DNA of 64,000 bases from Falsiroseomonas frigidaquae (GTDB lineage: Bacteria; Pseudomonadota; Alphaproteobacteria; Acetobacterales; Acetobacteraceae), in assembly GCF_012163145.1 (NCBI RefSeq), contig NZ_JAAVTX010000010.1, forward strand, positions 1 through 64,000. Direction: 5' to 3'. The notes under the pieces were generated by a model, which was given only the letters and a program-made list of their open reading frames with translations, searched no databases and was not told where the DNA came from. The stretch's first letter is position 1. The number at the start of each line of letters is the position of its first letter. Shown here piece by piece: positions 26,591 to 35,513 of this stretch. The translations under genes were made by a program, and so were the position numbers.

Positions 26591-27088
26591 TCACGTCAGC
26601 TGCCGACGGACGAACCACGCCACGAGCGGCGGCAGCAGGATCCACTGCAGTACTGGCGAGAGCCCAACCCCGAGTAGCGGGACGAGAGGCATGGCTTCGG
26701 CGTACTCCCACCGCTCGAGCGGACCCGTGGCGAGCCACTCCAGCACCAGCGTGATCGCCACGCCGATGGCGACAAATCCTGCTAGCTGGCCGACGCTCGG
26801 AGCGAGAATCCAACGCCGCGTCCGCGTCGCCGCGGCGACGCCCCAAAAGGCTATAACCGCAATAACAGCGTCGCCGAGGGTGGCGCTTGTGCAGATCCTG
26901 ATGGCTTCCCAGTGCGAGGCCGTGGCCATGCCGCGGAACAGCGGCACCTGCAGGAACTCCCAGGGATAATTGAGTAGGAAGGCGAACACCGCCACGTTTA
27001 CTGTGGGGGCATCGAGGACGCGGCGAAGAAGGGCAAGTGGCCGGGCAGGACCCTCAGACCGGCCGGGGGAAGGACGCGTGGGTGTCAC
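26591..27088 (-). CDS. Conserved four-helix membrane protein of unknown function
   Basis: 165 residues from GTG 27088. Helix 1 holds the distinctive FLLNYPWEFLQVPLFRGM, followed by HWEAIRICTSATLGDAVIAV and two further helices, ending LLPPLVAWFVRRQLT. The sequence looks like a conserved but unnamed membrane family; no catalytic residues are visible. It lies 64 bp downstream of the methyltransferase gene on the same strand and converges on copA. Confidence 0.65.
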   Translation of the reverse strand: MTPTRPSPGRSEGPARPLALLRRVLDAPTVNVAVFAFLLNYPWEFLQVPLFRGMATASHWEAIRICTSATLGDAVIAVIAFWGVAAATRTRRWILAPSVGQLAGFVAIGVAITLVLEWLATGPLERWEYAEAMPLVPLLGVGLSPVLQWILLPPLVAWFVRRQLT

Positions 27089-27152
27089 AGAGTGGCGCCC
27101 GGGACCTGGCAGGCCGGATCGGGAGGGGAGGATTTGGCATCCGGCATCCTGC

Positions 27153-27779
27153 TCACCGCCCGGCCGCCGCTGTCGGTCGCGCCCGGCCCTCGTACATGAA
27201 GGTCATCGGCCGCGGGCCTTTGCCGAGATACCCGGAGCGGAGCTCGACAACGTCGAACCCAGTTTCGCGCAGCATCCGATCCACCGGGTTGTTGAGATAG
27301 CAACTGATCCGAGTCCATAGGGGATTGAGGCGGCGCTGCCAAGCGGCTGTCTCCGGATCCGGCGCCAGGCCGTGCTCAACGAAGAGGAGCTCTCCGTTGG
27401 GCCGGAGCACGCGGCGCATCTCGCCAAGGCCGGCGCGGGCATCTTCCAGGCTGCATAGCGTCCACGCCATGACGGTCGTGTCCACACTGGCCTCCACGAG
27501 TGGGATCGCCTCAGCCGTCGCCCGAACGAGGTGCACGGGGAAGGCGACGTGGGCGACCAGGGGCGTGGCGCGACGCAACAGTTCCGCCGAAGGGTCGAGG
27601 CCGATCACCATCTCGGCCCCGGGGCCGTAGAGCGGCAGGTTCAGTCCCGAGCCAAATCCGACCTCGAGCACGCGCCCTTGCGCGCGACGCACCAAGCGGC
27701 ATCGAAGGCCGGCCAGGTCCTCGGCGCGTATCGTCCAGTCGATCAGGCGTGGTAGGATCCACCGCCCGTAGATGCCCAT
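27153..27779 (-). CDS. Class I SAM-dependent methyltransferase
   Basis: 208 residues with the Rossmann methyltransferase fold: motif I VLEVGFGSGLNLPLY, the acidic loop VIGLDPSAELL, TVMAWTLCSLEDARAGL (motif IV region) and LRPNGELLFVEHG (motif V). The C-terminal part (WTRISCYLNNPVDRML, FDVVELRSGYLGKGP) resembles the UbiE/phospholipid methyltransferase-like group near metal clusters. Substrate unknown; a small molecule or lipid is more likely than DNA or RNA. It probably forms an operon with the membrane protein downstream. Confidence 0.85.
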   Translation of the reverse strand: MGIYGRWILPRLIDWTIRAEDLAGLRCRLVRRAQGRVLEVGFGSGLNLPLYGPGAEMVIGLDPSAELLRRATPLVAHVAFPVHLVRATAEAIPLVEASVDTTVMAWTLCSLEDARAGLGEMRRVLRPNGELLFVEHGLAPDPETAAWQRRLNPLWTRISCYLNNPVDRMLRETGFDVVELRSGYLGKGPRPMTFMYEGRARPTAAAGR

Positions 27780-27984
27780 GATGACTCACTCCGCTCCCGC
27801 TACCCGCTGGGCCTATTGATCGACCGAATGCCGGTGAGCCCGGAACGAAATTTTCAACGCCTGTGGGGCCTACGCCGTTGCGGATGAACTATAGAGTTCG
27901 CCTCCGCTGCATAGCCCGCCCCAGAGTGGCGGAGGGAACATCGAGGGCAAGCTCCCCCGCCAGACGTGCCGAAGGACCTACGAC

Positions 27985-28165
27985 AAGGCGGTCATTCCGG
28001 TGTGCTCGCTGTCGCTGAACAATGTCTCGATCAGTGGGCACTCCAGTGCGGCCCGTCGGCGCAGTCCGCAAGCACGTCCTAGAGCGCAGCCTCCATGCGC
28101 CGCAGGTTCGTGATCTCGGCCTGAACCAGAGCGGTCGGCTGCGGCGAATTTCTCCTGCAGAAGAA
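27985..28165 (-). pseudogene. Remnant of a MerR-family metal regulator (C-terminal part)
   Basis: Read on the minus strand across two frame changes and a stop, the DNA gives LLQEKFAAAD, then VQAEITNLRRMEAAL-stop-DVLADCADG, then LECPLIETLFSD. This is the C-terminal coiled coil and effector end of a MerR-family regulator (compare RLERTLSEV and DCPIIEAL of merR here). The N-terminal DNA-binding half is not found. It may be what remains of the regulator for the nearby copA or another lost metal operon. The rest of 27780-28378 shows no gene. Confidence 0.45.
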
Positions 28166-28378
28166 CCGCTTGGATGGACACCCCTGATAGGCTGAAGGGC
28201 CTGGAGGTGTTCATGGTGGAGAGCGTAAAACGGCGCCGGAGCTTCCTGGACGCATTCAAGCTGGAGGCGGCAGCCGCGATCCGCGTCAGCGTGCTCGACG
28301 GCCATCTTTGGCCGCCTCGCGCCTGCCGTGGCATGCGCGCGGTGCAAGAGCGCTCCGCGCCGATGGTTCAGCGGCCTC

Positions 28379-29005
28379 CTACTTCACTTCGACCCAGCGC
28401 AGATAGGGGCGATCCGCCTTCCAGCCCTGGGGGAAGAGGGTCTTGGCCTGCTCGTCCGAGATGGAAGGCGGGATGATCGCCCGGTCGCCGGGCCGCCAGT
28501 TCACCGGGGTCGCCACTTTCTTGGTGTCGGTGGCCTGCAGGCTGTCGATCACGCGCAGGATCTCGTCGAAGTTCCGCCCAGTGGAGGGCGGGTAGACCAT
28601 CATCAGCCGCACCTTCTTATTCGGGTCGATGACGAAGACGGTGCGCACGGTAATGGTCGGATCGGCCTCCGGATGGACCATCCCGTAAAGCTTGGAAATC
28701 TTCTGCTCCGGGTCGGCGATCATGGGGAAGTTGACCGCGTGCCCTTGGGTTTCGGCGATATCCTTCTCCCAACCCTCATGAGAGGAGACGAGATCCACCG
28801 ACAGGCCGATCACCTTCACGTCGCGCTTGTCGAACTCGGGTTTCAGCCGCGCCGTCTCGCCCAGCTCCGTCGTGCAGACCGGAGTGTAGTCCTTGGGGTG
28901 GCTAAACAGAACGCCCCAGGAGTTTCCGAGCGACTCGTGAAAGCGGATGCGGCCTTTAGTCGTGTCCGCCTCGAAGTCCGGGGCCACCTGGCCAAGCTGA
29001 ATCAT
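28379..29005 (-). CDS. 1-Cys peroxiredoxin (Prx6 type)
   Basis: 208 residues of the AhpC/TSA superfamily. The peroxidatic Cys C44 lies in HPKDYTPVCTTELG. It is the only cysteine in the protein, so it must be a 1-Cys enzyme recycled by an external thiol. The C-terminal arm (VATPVNWRPGDRAIIPPS, LRWVEVK) is the Prx6 dimerisation domain. It reduces H2O2 and alkyl peroxides in the cytoplasm, useful under Cu or Hg stress. ATG 29005 has GGAGGAG upstream. It stands alone. Confidence 0.93.
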   Translation of the reverse strand: MIQLGQVAPDFEADTTKGRIRFHESLGNSWGVLFSHPKDYTPVCTTELGETARLKPEFDKRDVKVIGLSVDLVSSHEGWEKDIAETQGHAVNFPMIADPEQKISKLYGMVHPEADPTITVRTVFVIDPNKKVRLMMVYPPSTGRNFDEILRVIDSLQATDTKKVATPVNWRPGDRAIIPPSISDEQAKTLFPQGWKADRPYLRWVEVK

Positions 29006-29311
29006 GCGCGCTCCTCCTTCGTAAATATGTTGTTTACCCCGGCCGCGCGACCGCGATATGGGCGCCGGCCACCCGCCCCGCAACCCGGGCGACGCCACGA
29101 CAAATGTCCCAGGAGCATAACGCCTGAGGAGCAGGAGGGCTGCTCACCGGAGAGCACGCCGGCGCGTTTGTGGCTCGCCTTCCCGCAGCAAGCGCTCCGC
29201 CAGCAGCAGTCCGGGCAGCAGGTATACCAGCCCGCCGAGCACCCAATGACCAAGCGCCACTTCTCGCCGTGGTCCTCTCCAAGAATCGCCGCAGCGAGTC
29301 GCCGCTCATCG
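29006..29311. other. 306-bp intergenic stretch
   Basis: Lies between lgt and the peroxiredoxin gene. The end near 29010-29040 (plus strand CCTTCGTAAATATGTTGTTTA) is unusually AT-rich and probably carries the peroxiredoxin promoter. The rest is GC-rich with no convincing ORF. Confidence 0.4.
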
Positions 29312-30178
29312 CTACTTCCCGGCGAGCTTCTTGCCCAAGCTCAGCGCTACAGATTCTTGCTGTATCCCAAGAGGCTGCGCGCCGGGGGCACCTTGACGCC
29401 TCGCCCGCAGCATTAGCCAAATGCCGATGGCGACCATGGGCAGCGAAAGAAGCTGCCCCATGGTCGCCCCCGCGAAGAGGAAGCCAAGATACGCATCTGG
29501 CTGGCGGAAGAACTCGCCAATGATGCGCGCCACCCCATAGCCCGCAAGAAAGGCACCGGAGAGCAGACCCGGTCGCGCTCGCATCCAGGGGCGAGAGACG
29601 AGCCACATCAGCACCCCAAATAGCGCCAGCCCCTCCAGGCCGGCTTGGTAGAGCTGGCTCGGGTGCCGCGGCTCGGGGCCGGCGCCCGGGAAGACCATCG
29701 CCCAGGGCACGTCGCTGACACGGCCCCAGAGCTCCCCGTTCACAAAGTTGGCGAGGCGGCCAAAGAAGAGGCCGATTGGGACGACGCAGACGATGCGGTC
29801 TGCGAAGAAAAGGACGTCGAGCTTGCGGCTGTGCGCGAAGAGGAACAACGCGAGGATCACGCCCAGTGCCCCGCCGTGGAAGCTCATACCCCCTTGCCAG
29901 AGGTAGAGCGCTTCCCAGGGCGCGGTCAGATAGTATCCGGGCCGGTAAAAGAGCACGTAGCCGAACCGCCCGCCGAGGATGATGCCGAGCGTTGCCCAGG
30001 TGACAAAGTCCTCCACCTGCTCGGTCGTCGCGACCGTCGGGCGCCGCGCGACCAGCCGGCGCGCGAGCCACCAGCCGAGCAGGATGCCCGTAATGTAGGC
30101 CAGGGCGTACCAGCGGATAGCGATGGGCCCAACCTGGACCAGTACCGGGTCAATTATCGGGAATGGGAGGGCGAGCAT
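29312..30178 (-). CDS. lgt: Prolipoprotein diacylglyceryl transferase
   Basis: Inner-membrane enzyme that moves a diacylglyceryl group from phosphatidylglycerol to the lipobox Cys of prolipoproteins. 288 residues, seven helices. MSFHGGALG (essential His) and the Lgt signature GRLANFVNGELWGR with its essential Arg are present, as is GGRFGYVLFY. Start ATG 30178. It follows the TlpA gene by 34 bp in an operon. Together with lspA at 1531 the window encodes two of the three lipoprotein-processing enzymes, possibly for metal-resistance lipoproteins. Confidence 0.93.
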   Translation of the reverse strand: MLALPFPIIDPVLVQVGPIAIRWYALAYITGILLGWWLARRLVARRPTVATTEQVEDFVTWATLGIILGGRFGYVLFYRPGYYLTAPWEALYLWQGGMSFHGGALGVILALFLFAHSRKLDVLFFADRIVCVVPIGLFFGRLANFVNGELWGRVSDVPWAMVFPGAGPEPRHPSQLYQAGLEGLALFGVLMWLVSRPWMRARPGLLSGAFLAGYGVARIIGEFFRQPDAYLGFLFAGATMGQLLSLPMVAIGIWLMLRARRQGAPGAQPLGIQQESVALSLGKKLAGK

Positions 30179-30212
30179 GTGGTTTCCTACGCGGTGGAGG
30201 AGGCAGGTACGT

Positions 30213-30842
30213 TCATGGACGTGACGGCGCCGCCGTCATCGCGCGCCGGATCAGCTCGATCATCTCCGAGCTGTCCCACTCCAGCGGGCCGATAGCCCGG
30301 CCGATCTCGCGGCCATTGCGGTCGATGAGCAGCGTCGTTGGAATGCCGACGACGCCCAGCGCGCGGCTGGATGTGTTTGGGCGATCAAGGTAAACGGCGA
30401 GGTTCGCGATCCCGATTTGGTCGTAGAAGGCGCGTACTGGGTTGACACCGCCGCGGTCGATCGAGAGCGCCACGATTTCGAAATCGGGGCCGCCCAGCTC
30501 AGCCTGCAGCCGGTCCAGGGCGGGCATCTCCTCGCGACAGGGCACGCACCACGTCGCCCAGATGTTCAGCAGGACGGTCCTGCCCCGGAAGTCCGCTGGG
30601 CTGAGCAGTCTGCCCTCCGCGTCTGTGAACGCAAGGTCGGGAACCGGCACGGGTCTCTCACGCATCACCATGCCGCGCGACGGTTGCGGCGCAGCGCCCG
30701 GCACAACGCTAGCTGGCGGCGCCGGCTTGCCGAGCGGGACCGCCCACAAGGCAAGGCCCGCAGCGAGCCCGGCCAGGGATAGCAAGCTCAGGGACAGGAC
30801 TAGGAGGCCGCGCCGTTCGGGAGGGAAACGGTGGCTGGTCAT
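30213..30842 (-). CDS. TlpA-like thiol:disulfide oxidoreductase, copy 1
   Basis: 209 residues. N-terminal membrane anchor (LLVLSLSLLSLAGLAAGLAL) then a periplasmic thioredoxin fold with WCVPC (C99, C102) in [19 protein letters not shown] and the cis-Pro loop [14 protein letters not shown]. Such proteins reduce periplasmic disulfides, including copper-site cysteines of cytochrome oxidase and SCO. Very similar to the copy at 52700 ([31 protein letters not shown]). Upstream of lgt in the same operon. Confidence 0.9.
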   Translation of the reverse strand: MTSHRFPPERRGLLVLSLSLLSLAGLAAGLALWAVPLGKPAPPASVVPGAAPQPSRGMVMRERPVPVPDLAFTDAEGRLLSPADFRGRTVLLNIWATWCVPCREEMPALDRLQAELGGPDFEIVALSIDRGGVNPVRAFYDQIGIANLAVYLDRPNTSSRALGVVGIPTTLLIDRNGREIGRAIGPLEWDSSEMIELIRRAMTAAPSRP

Positions 30843-31256
30843 CGGCGCGATCTCTCGGTCGTGGACAGGACCCTTCTTCCCGCTCGCCGCGGGGTCGGCA
30901 CCGCGCCCCCGCGGGCTCGGGCGTGGCCGACACCGGTGCTGAGAGGCCAGGTGGAAAGGTCGATGCTTGCCCTCCCGAACGCCGTGCTTGGGAATGGGCG
31001 GGAAAAGAGTGGCCGCAATTGGGGACGGAAGTGCACGGTGCCTTCGAGACGTTCAGTTCGACCAAGCCGTCCTCCTTCGTGATGAGGTTCAGGACCGAGC
31101 CGACGACCACCGCCACTCTGGAAGGTCATGGGATGCTGTCGGAGAGCACGAGCACCAGGAATAGTTCTCACTTGCCCATTCATTCGCCTGTGCTCCTTCT
31201 TCACCTGGAGCGTCGGGCAGCAACGCCCATCTCCACCGGCTTTGGCATGGGATGTT
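30843..31256 (-). pseudogene. 414-bp gap with a possible NrtS-like remnant
   Basis: The minus strand at about 31116-31000 reads MAVVVGSVLNLITKEDGL followed by a degenerate KAPCTSVPNC. This recalls the start and middle of small NrtS-type membrane proteins (VAVVVGTxLNLINQGD, then KxALTxxVPYC), with indels. No intact frame exists. The remainder of the gap is GC-rich with no gene. Family assignment is by recall and weak. Confidence 0.3.
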
Positions 31257-31643
31257 TCAGCTGACGACGGCGCCGATTGAGCCGACGGGCACTATCCCGC
31301 GGCAGGTATCTGCGCGGCGCCAGCAGTTCTCCGCGCACTCCTGCATTTCGGGCAGTCCGGCTGCCATGCGCCGGCAGTTTTCGGCGCAGGTTTCGCACGC
31401 CGCCGCGCAGGCCGCGCACAACTTGGCACGGAGCGACGGCATGCGCGTGATAAAGTCCGCGGCGATCAAGCAGGCCTGCGCGCAGTCGAGCATTGTGCGG
31501 ATCAGAGGCATAGACGCCTCCGGGCCGCGGCGCTCGAAGGCTGCCATCGCCGCGCGGAGGCAGGCGCGGCGGCACTCCAAACAGTTCCGAATGTGGCGCC
31601 GCTCCTCGGCGGAAGCGCGCCGTCCGCTAGGTGTCAAGAACAT
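31257..31643 (-). CDS. Four-helix-bundle copper-storage protein (Csp-like), copy 1
   Basis: 128 residues with 13 cysteines arranged as C-x2-C-x3-C and related spacings on amphipathic helices (RNCLECRRACLRA, LDCAQACLIAAD, LCAACAAACETCAENC). This is the Csp/DUF326 layout, in which Cys residues line the core of a four-helix bundle and bind many Cu(I) ions. No signal peptide, so it is probably a cytosolic Csp3-type store. ATG 31643 gives the family length, with GGAGGAG about 12 bases upstream; a longer reading to 31706 is possible. It lies downstream of cusF in the cus cluster. Confidence 0.88.
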   Translation of the reverse strand: MFLTPSGRRASAEERRHIRNCLECRRACLRAAMAAFERRGPEASMPLIRTMLDCAQACLIAADFITRMPSLRAKLCAACAAACETCAENCRRMAAGLPEMQECAENCWRRADTCRGIVPVGSIGAVVS

Positions 31644-31748
31644 TGAAACGAACGGCTCCTCCGCCGGAGGTTGAAAAGGTTGTGCCCGACAGAAGGGCAC
31701 GGCCACGCCTTCGGCCAGCGACGGCGCCCGCCGCCGCAGCGACCACGC

Positions 31749-32072
31749 TCAACCCTTCGGGACCACGCGGGTGACGACGTAGCCCCCGCCCGCCCCAGGC
31801 CTCGGCGCGAGAGTGAACTCCACCTGCCGTCCGGGCGTGAGCGCTGACAGGTCCACGCCAGGCGTCACGGGAAAATCCATCGTCATCGCCGGCCAACGGA
31901 TTGCCGGGATGGGGCCATGAGCGAGGCTCAACATCCGGCCGGCGGCGTCCACCTTCTGGACGGTGCCAGTCGCGATGGCCGCCGAGCCTTGCTGGGCATG
32001 GCCCGCGGCGCCGGTCAGGGTCAGCAGCGCCGCCGCAGCGGCGGCCATGGTCAGCGGCCTTCTCGTGGTCAT
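31749..32072 (-). CDS. cusF: CusF-like periplasmic copper/silver-binding protein
   Basis: 107 residues: a signal peptide (to about residue 26) and a small OB-fold domain. H52, W60, M63 and M65 (AHGPIPAIRWPAMTMDF) have exactly the spacing of the E. coli CusF site (H36, W44, M47, M49), which binds Cu(I) or Ag(I) with a Trp cap and hands it to CusB. ATG 32072 follows AAGGAG. It lies 234 bp after cusA on the same strand. Confidence 0.9.
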   Translation of the reverse strand: MTTRRPLTMAAAAAALLTLTGAAGHAQQGSAAIATGTVQKVDAAGRMLSLAHGPIPAIRWPAMTMDFPVTPGVDLSALTPGRQVEFTLAPRPGAGGGYVVTRVVPKG

Positions 32073-32306
32073 GTCTTTGCTCCTTGGTTGCACTGCACAT
32101 ATGCCCTTCGCGGGCACGCTTCCGGCGGCAGGCGGACGCCGCCTGCCGCACATATCCGAGGCCGGCACCACCCGTCCGAACTGGCCGCCCAGCGGCCGCT
32201 GGTTTCGAGTGCCTGCCCCCGGCTCCTCCGGCCGCCGGCCGACCGACCGCGGTTGGGCTTGGCTGCTGGCCCGCTGCCGCATTGTCCTCGTCATCCCGGT
32301 GCCGCT

Positions 32307-35300
32307 TCATTTCCCAACCGGCTCGCGGCGCGCCGGTGCGGGGCGCGCGCCGTGGACCGGGCGAGTGTCGGCGCGATTGGTCAGGGCGGCGGCCTCCGTC
32401 TCCCGCGGCAGGCCCCAGCCCTTCACCAAGCTGTAAATGGCCGGGATCACCAAGAGCGTGAGCACGGTTGACGAGACCATGCCGCCTACCATTGGTACCG
32501 CGATCCGCCGCATCACCTCCGAGCCCGTGCCCTCGCTCCAGAGGATCGGCAGCAGTCCGGCCATGATGGCGACGACAGTCATCATTTTCGGACGCACGCG
32601 CTCCACTGCGCCTTCCATGATGGCGTCGCGCAGGTCGGAGCGGGTCAGTGTCCGCCCCTCCGCCGCGCAGCGGGCGCGGATCGCCACTAGCGCGGCTTCG
32701 AGGTAGATTAACATCACCACGCCGGTCTCGGCCGCGACGCCGGCCAGCGCGATAAAGCCGACGGCGACCGCGACCGACAGGTTGAACCCCATCCACCACA
32801 CGAGCCAGATGCCGCCCACCAGCGCGAAGGGCACCGAGAGCATGACGATTAGCGTCTCCGCCAACGCGCGGAAGTTCAGGTAGAGCAGCAGGAAGATGAT
32901 AAGAATCGTGACCGGGACGACGATGCGTAGTCGAGCCTCGGCCCGCTCGAGGTACTCGAACTGGCCGCTCCAAGTCGCGTGGTAGCCCGGCGGGAAGGCA
33001 ACCTCGGCGGCAACGGCGCGCCGCGCCTCCTCGACATAGCCCCGCAAATCGCGGTCGCGGATGTCAACGAAGACGTAACCCACGGGCTGGCCGTTCTCGG
33101 TTCGGATGGAGGTCGCGCCGCGGCTGAGGCCAATGGTCGCCACCTCCCCGAGCGGGACCGAGCCGCCGGCCGGTAGCGGCACCTGCACCTCCGTCGCAAT
33201 CGACTGTGGGTCATCGCGCAGCTCGCGCGGGTAGCGTACGTTGACCGAGTAGCGTTCGCGCCCCTCGACGGTGGTGGTCACCGTCTCGCCACCAAGCGCG
33301 GTGGCCACCACAGCCTGCACGTCGTCAATCGAGAGCCCGTAACGGGCAATCCCGTCACGGTCGGGCATGATGTCGAGGTAGTAGCCGCCAATGATCCGCT
33401 CGGCATAGGCGCTCGAGGTTCCGGGGACGGCACGCACCACCGCCTCAACCTGGCGCGCAAGGCGCTCGATCTCGGCGAGATCGGGTCCAAACACTTTCAC
33501 GCCGACGGGGGTGCGGATGCCGGTAGAAAGCATGTCGATGCGGGCCCTGATCGGCATGGTCCAGGCGTTGCTGACGCCTGGGAACTGCAAGGCCCGGTCC
33601 ATCTCGGCGATCAGGCCGTCGACCGTGACGTCCGGCCTCCACTCGGAACTTGGCTTCAGCTGGATCACCGTCTCGAACATCTCGGTCGGCGCTGGGTCGG
33701 TCGCCGTCGCGGCCCGCCCCGCCTTGCCGTAGACCGAGGCGACCTCCGGAAAGGAGCGGATGATCCGGTCCTGCGTCTGCAGCAGCTCCGCTGCCCGCGT
33801 CACCGAAAGGCCGGGCAGCGTGGTCGGCATGTAGAGCAGCGTGCCCTCGTTCATGGTGGGCATGAACTCGCCCCCGAGCCGCATCGCCGGCCAAGCGGCG
33901 GCACCCAGCGCCGCGACGGCGACTAGGATGGTCAGGACGCGCGCCCGCAGTACGACGCGAATGAACGGGCGGTAGAGCCAGATCAGCAGTCGGTTTACCG
34001 GGTTGCGGTGCTCGGGCACGATCCGGCCGCGCACGAAGACCACCATCAACGCGGGGACGAGCGTGATGGAGAGCAGCGCCGCCGCCGCCATGGCAAAAGT
34101 CTTGGTGTAGGCGAGGGGCCCAAACAGCCGTCCCTCCTGCGCTTCCAGGGCGAAGATCGGCAGGAAGGATACGGTGATAACAAGCAAGCTGAAGAACAGC
34201 GCCGGCCCAACCTCGGTCGCAGCCACTATCAGCACTTCGAGACGCGGCTTATCTGGCGGCGCGCGCTCCAGGTGTTTGTGAGCGGCCTCGATCATGACGA
34301 TCGCTGCGTCCACCATGGCGCCGACTGCGATGGCGATGCCGCCGAGGCTCATGATGGTCGAGCCGATGCCCATCACCTTCATGGCGATGAAGGCCATCAG
34401 CACGCCGACCGGAAGCATCAGGATGGCGACGAGTGCGCTTCTGACATGCAGCAGGAACACCACCGTCACCAGGGCGACGATAACGCTTTCCTCGATCAGC
34501 GTGACCTTGAGCGTCTTGATCGCGGCCTCGATCAGGTGGGAGCGGTCGTAGACCGGCACGATCTCGGTGCCCGCGGGCAAACTCGGCAAGATTTCGGCCA
34601 GACGCGCCTTGGCATTGCGGATCACATCGAGCGCGTTAGCACCGAAGCGCTGCAGAACGATGCCGCTCGCTACCTCGCCGTCGCCATTTAGTTCGGCGAT
34701 ACCGCGCCGCTCGTCCGGCCCGATCTCGACGCGCGCGACGTCACTGAGCAGCACCGGCGTACCTCCTGCGGCCCGCAGCACGACCCGCTCGATGTCCTCG
34801 ACGCCGCGCAAATAGCCGCGGCCGCGCACCATGTACTCGAATTCGGACATTTCGACGGTGCGGCCGCCGACATCCTGGTTGCTCGTCCGGATTGCCTCAC
34901 GCACCTGGCTCATGGAAATGCCGAGCGCGCGCAACCGCAGCGGGTCGACCACCACGTTGTACTGTTTGACAAAGCCGCCGACGCTGGCGACCTCGGCCAC
35001 GCCCTCGGCGCGCGCAAGGGCGTAGCGGACGCGCCAGTCCTGTAGGGAGCGGAGTTCTGCCAGGGTGAGGTCCTTGGCGAGCAGGGCGTACTGGTAGACC
35101 CAGCCGACGCCGGTGGCATCTGGCCCGAGCGCCGGCCTCGCTCCAGGCGGCAGGCGCCCCGAAGCGGCATTGAGGTACTCGAGCACGCGGCTGCGCGCCC
35201 AGTAGAGGTCCGTGCCGTCCTCGAAGATGATGTAGACGTAGGAGGCACCAAAGAATGAAAAGCCGCGCACGACCTTGGAGCGGGGCACCGTGAGCATGGC

Positions 35301-35513
35301 CGAGGCGAGCGGATAGGTGACCTGGTCCTCGACCACCTGAGGGGCTTGGCCCGCGTAGTCGGTGTAGACGATGACCTGGACGTCGGAGAGGTCAGGCAGC
35401 GCGTCGAGCGGGGTGTTGCGCACCGCCCAGATCCCAGCCGCCACCACGAAGGCGGTGGCAACCAGCACCAGGAAGACATTGCGCGCCGACCAGGCAATGA
35501 GGCGGGCAATCAC
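32307..35513 (-). CDS. cusA: Heavy-metal RND efflux pump, CusA type
   Basis: 1068-residue inner-membrane proton-driven pump of the HME-RND family. It starts MIARLIAWSARN, with NTPLDALPDLSDVQVIVYTDY typical of CusA/CzcA. TM4 has the proton-relay Asp in GAIAVGAMVDAAIVMIE-like context. The terminal helices contain LAGVAAETGVVMLIYLEAAL, a feature of the monovalent Cu/Ag (CusA) branch. Methionines for the transfer path are plentiful (FMPTMNEG, MPTTLPG). The ATG overlaps the cusB stop by 4 bp. No outer-membrane channel (cusC) is encoded nearby. Confidence 0.93.
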   Translation of the reverse strand: MIARLIAWSARNVFLVLVATAFVVAAGIWAVRNTPLDALPDLSDVQVIVYTDYAGQAPQVVEDQVTYPLASAMLTVPRSKVVRGFSFFGASYVYIIFEDGTDLYWARSRVLEYLNAASGRLPPGARPALGPDATGVGWVYQYALLAKDLTLAELRSLQDWRVRYALARAEGVAEVASVGGFVKQYNVVVDPLRLRALGISMSQVREAIRTSNQDVGGRTVEMSEFEYMVRGRGYLRGVEDIERVVLRAAGGTPVLLSDVARVEIGPDERRGIAELNGDGEVASGIVLQRFGANALDVIRNAKARLAEILPSLPAGTEIVPVYDRSHLIEAAIKTLKVTLIEESVIVALVTVVFLLHVRSALVAILMLPVGVLMAFIAMKVMGIGSTIMSLGGIAIAVGAMVDAAIVMIEAAHKHLERAPPDKPRLEVLIVAATEVGPALFFSLLVITVSFLPIFALEAQEGRLFGPLAYTKTFAMAAAALLSITLVPALMVVFVRGRIVPEHRNPVNRLLIWLYRPFIRVVLRARVLTILVAVAALGAAAWPAMRLGGEFMPTMNEGTLLYMPTTLPGLSVTRAAELLQTQDRIIRSFPEVASVYGKAGRAATATDPAPTEMFETVIQLKPSSEWRPDVTVDGLIAEMDRALQFPGVSNAWTMPIRARIDMLSTGIRTPVGVKVFGPDLAEIERLARQVEAVVRAVPGTSSAYAERIIGGYYLDIMPDRDGIARYGLSIDDVQAVVATALGGETVTTTVEGRERYSVNVRYPRELRDDPQSIATEVQVPLPAGGSVPLGEVATIGLSRGATSIRTENGQPVGYVFVDIRDRDLRGYVEEARRAVAAEVAFPPGYHATWSGQFEYLERAEARLRIVVPVTILIIFLLLYLNFRALAETLIVMLSVPFALVGGIWLVWWMGFNLSVAVAVGFIALAGVAAETGVVMLIYLEAALVAIRARCAAEGRTLTRSDLRDAIMEGAVERVRPKMMTVVAIMAGLLPILWSEGTGSEVMRRIAVPMVGGMVSSTVLTLLVIPAIYSLVKGWGLPRETEAAALTNRADTRPVHGARPAPARREPVGK

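Noticed and set aside
28174-28476. Plus-strand ORF starting with a KRRRSFLDAFKLEAAAAI segment, resembling an IS3 OrfA N-terminus
   Set aside because: The resemblance covers fewer than 20 residues, the rest does not fit a transposase, and it runs antisense over the peroxiredoxin gene and a better MerR-remnant reading.
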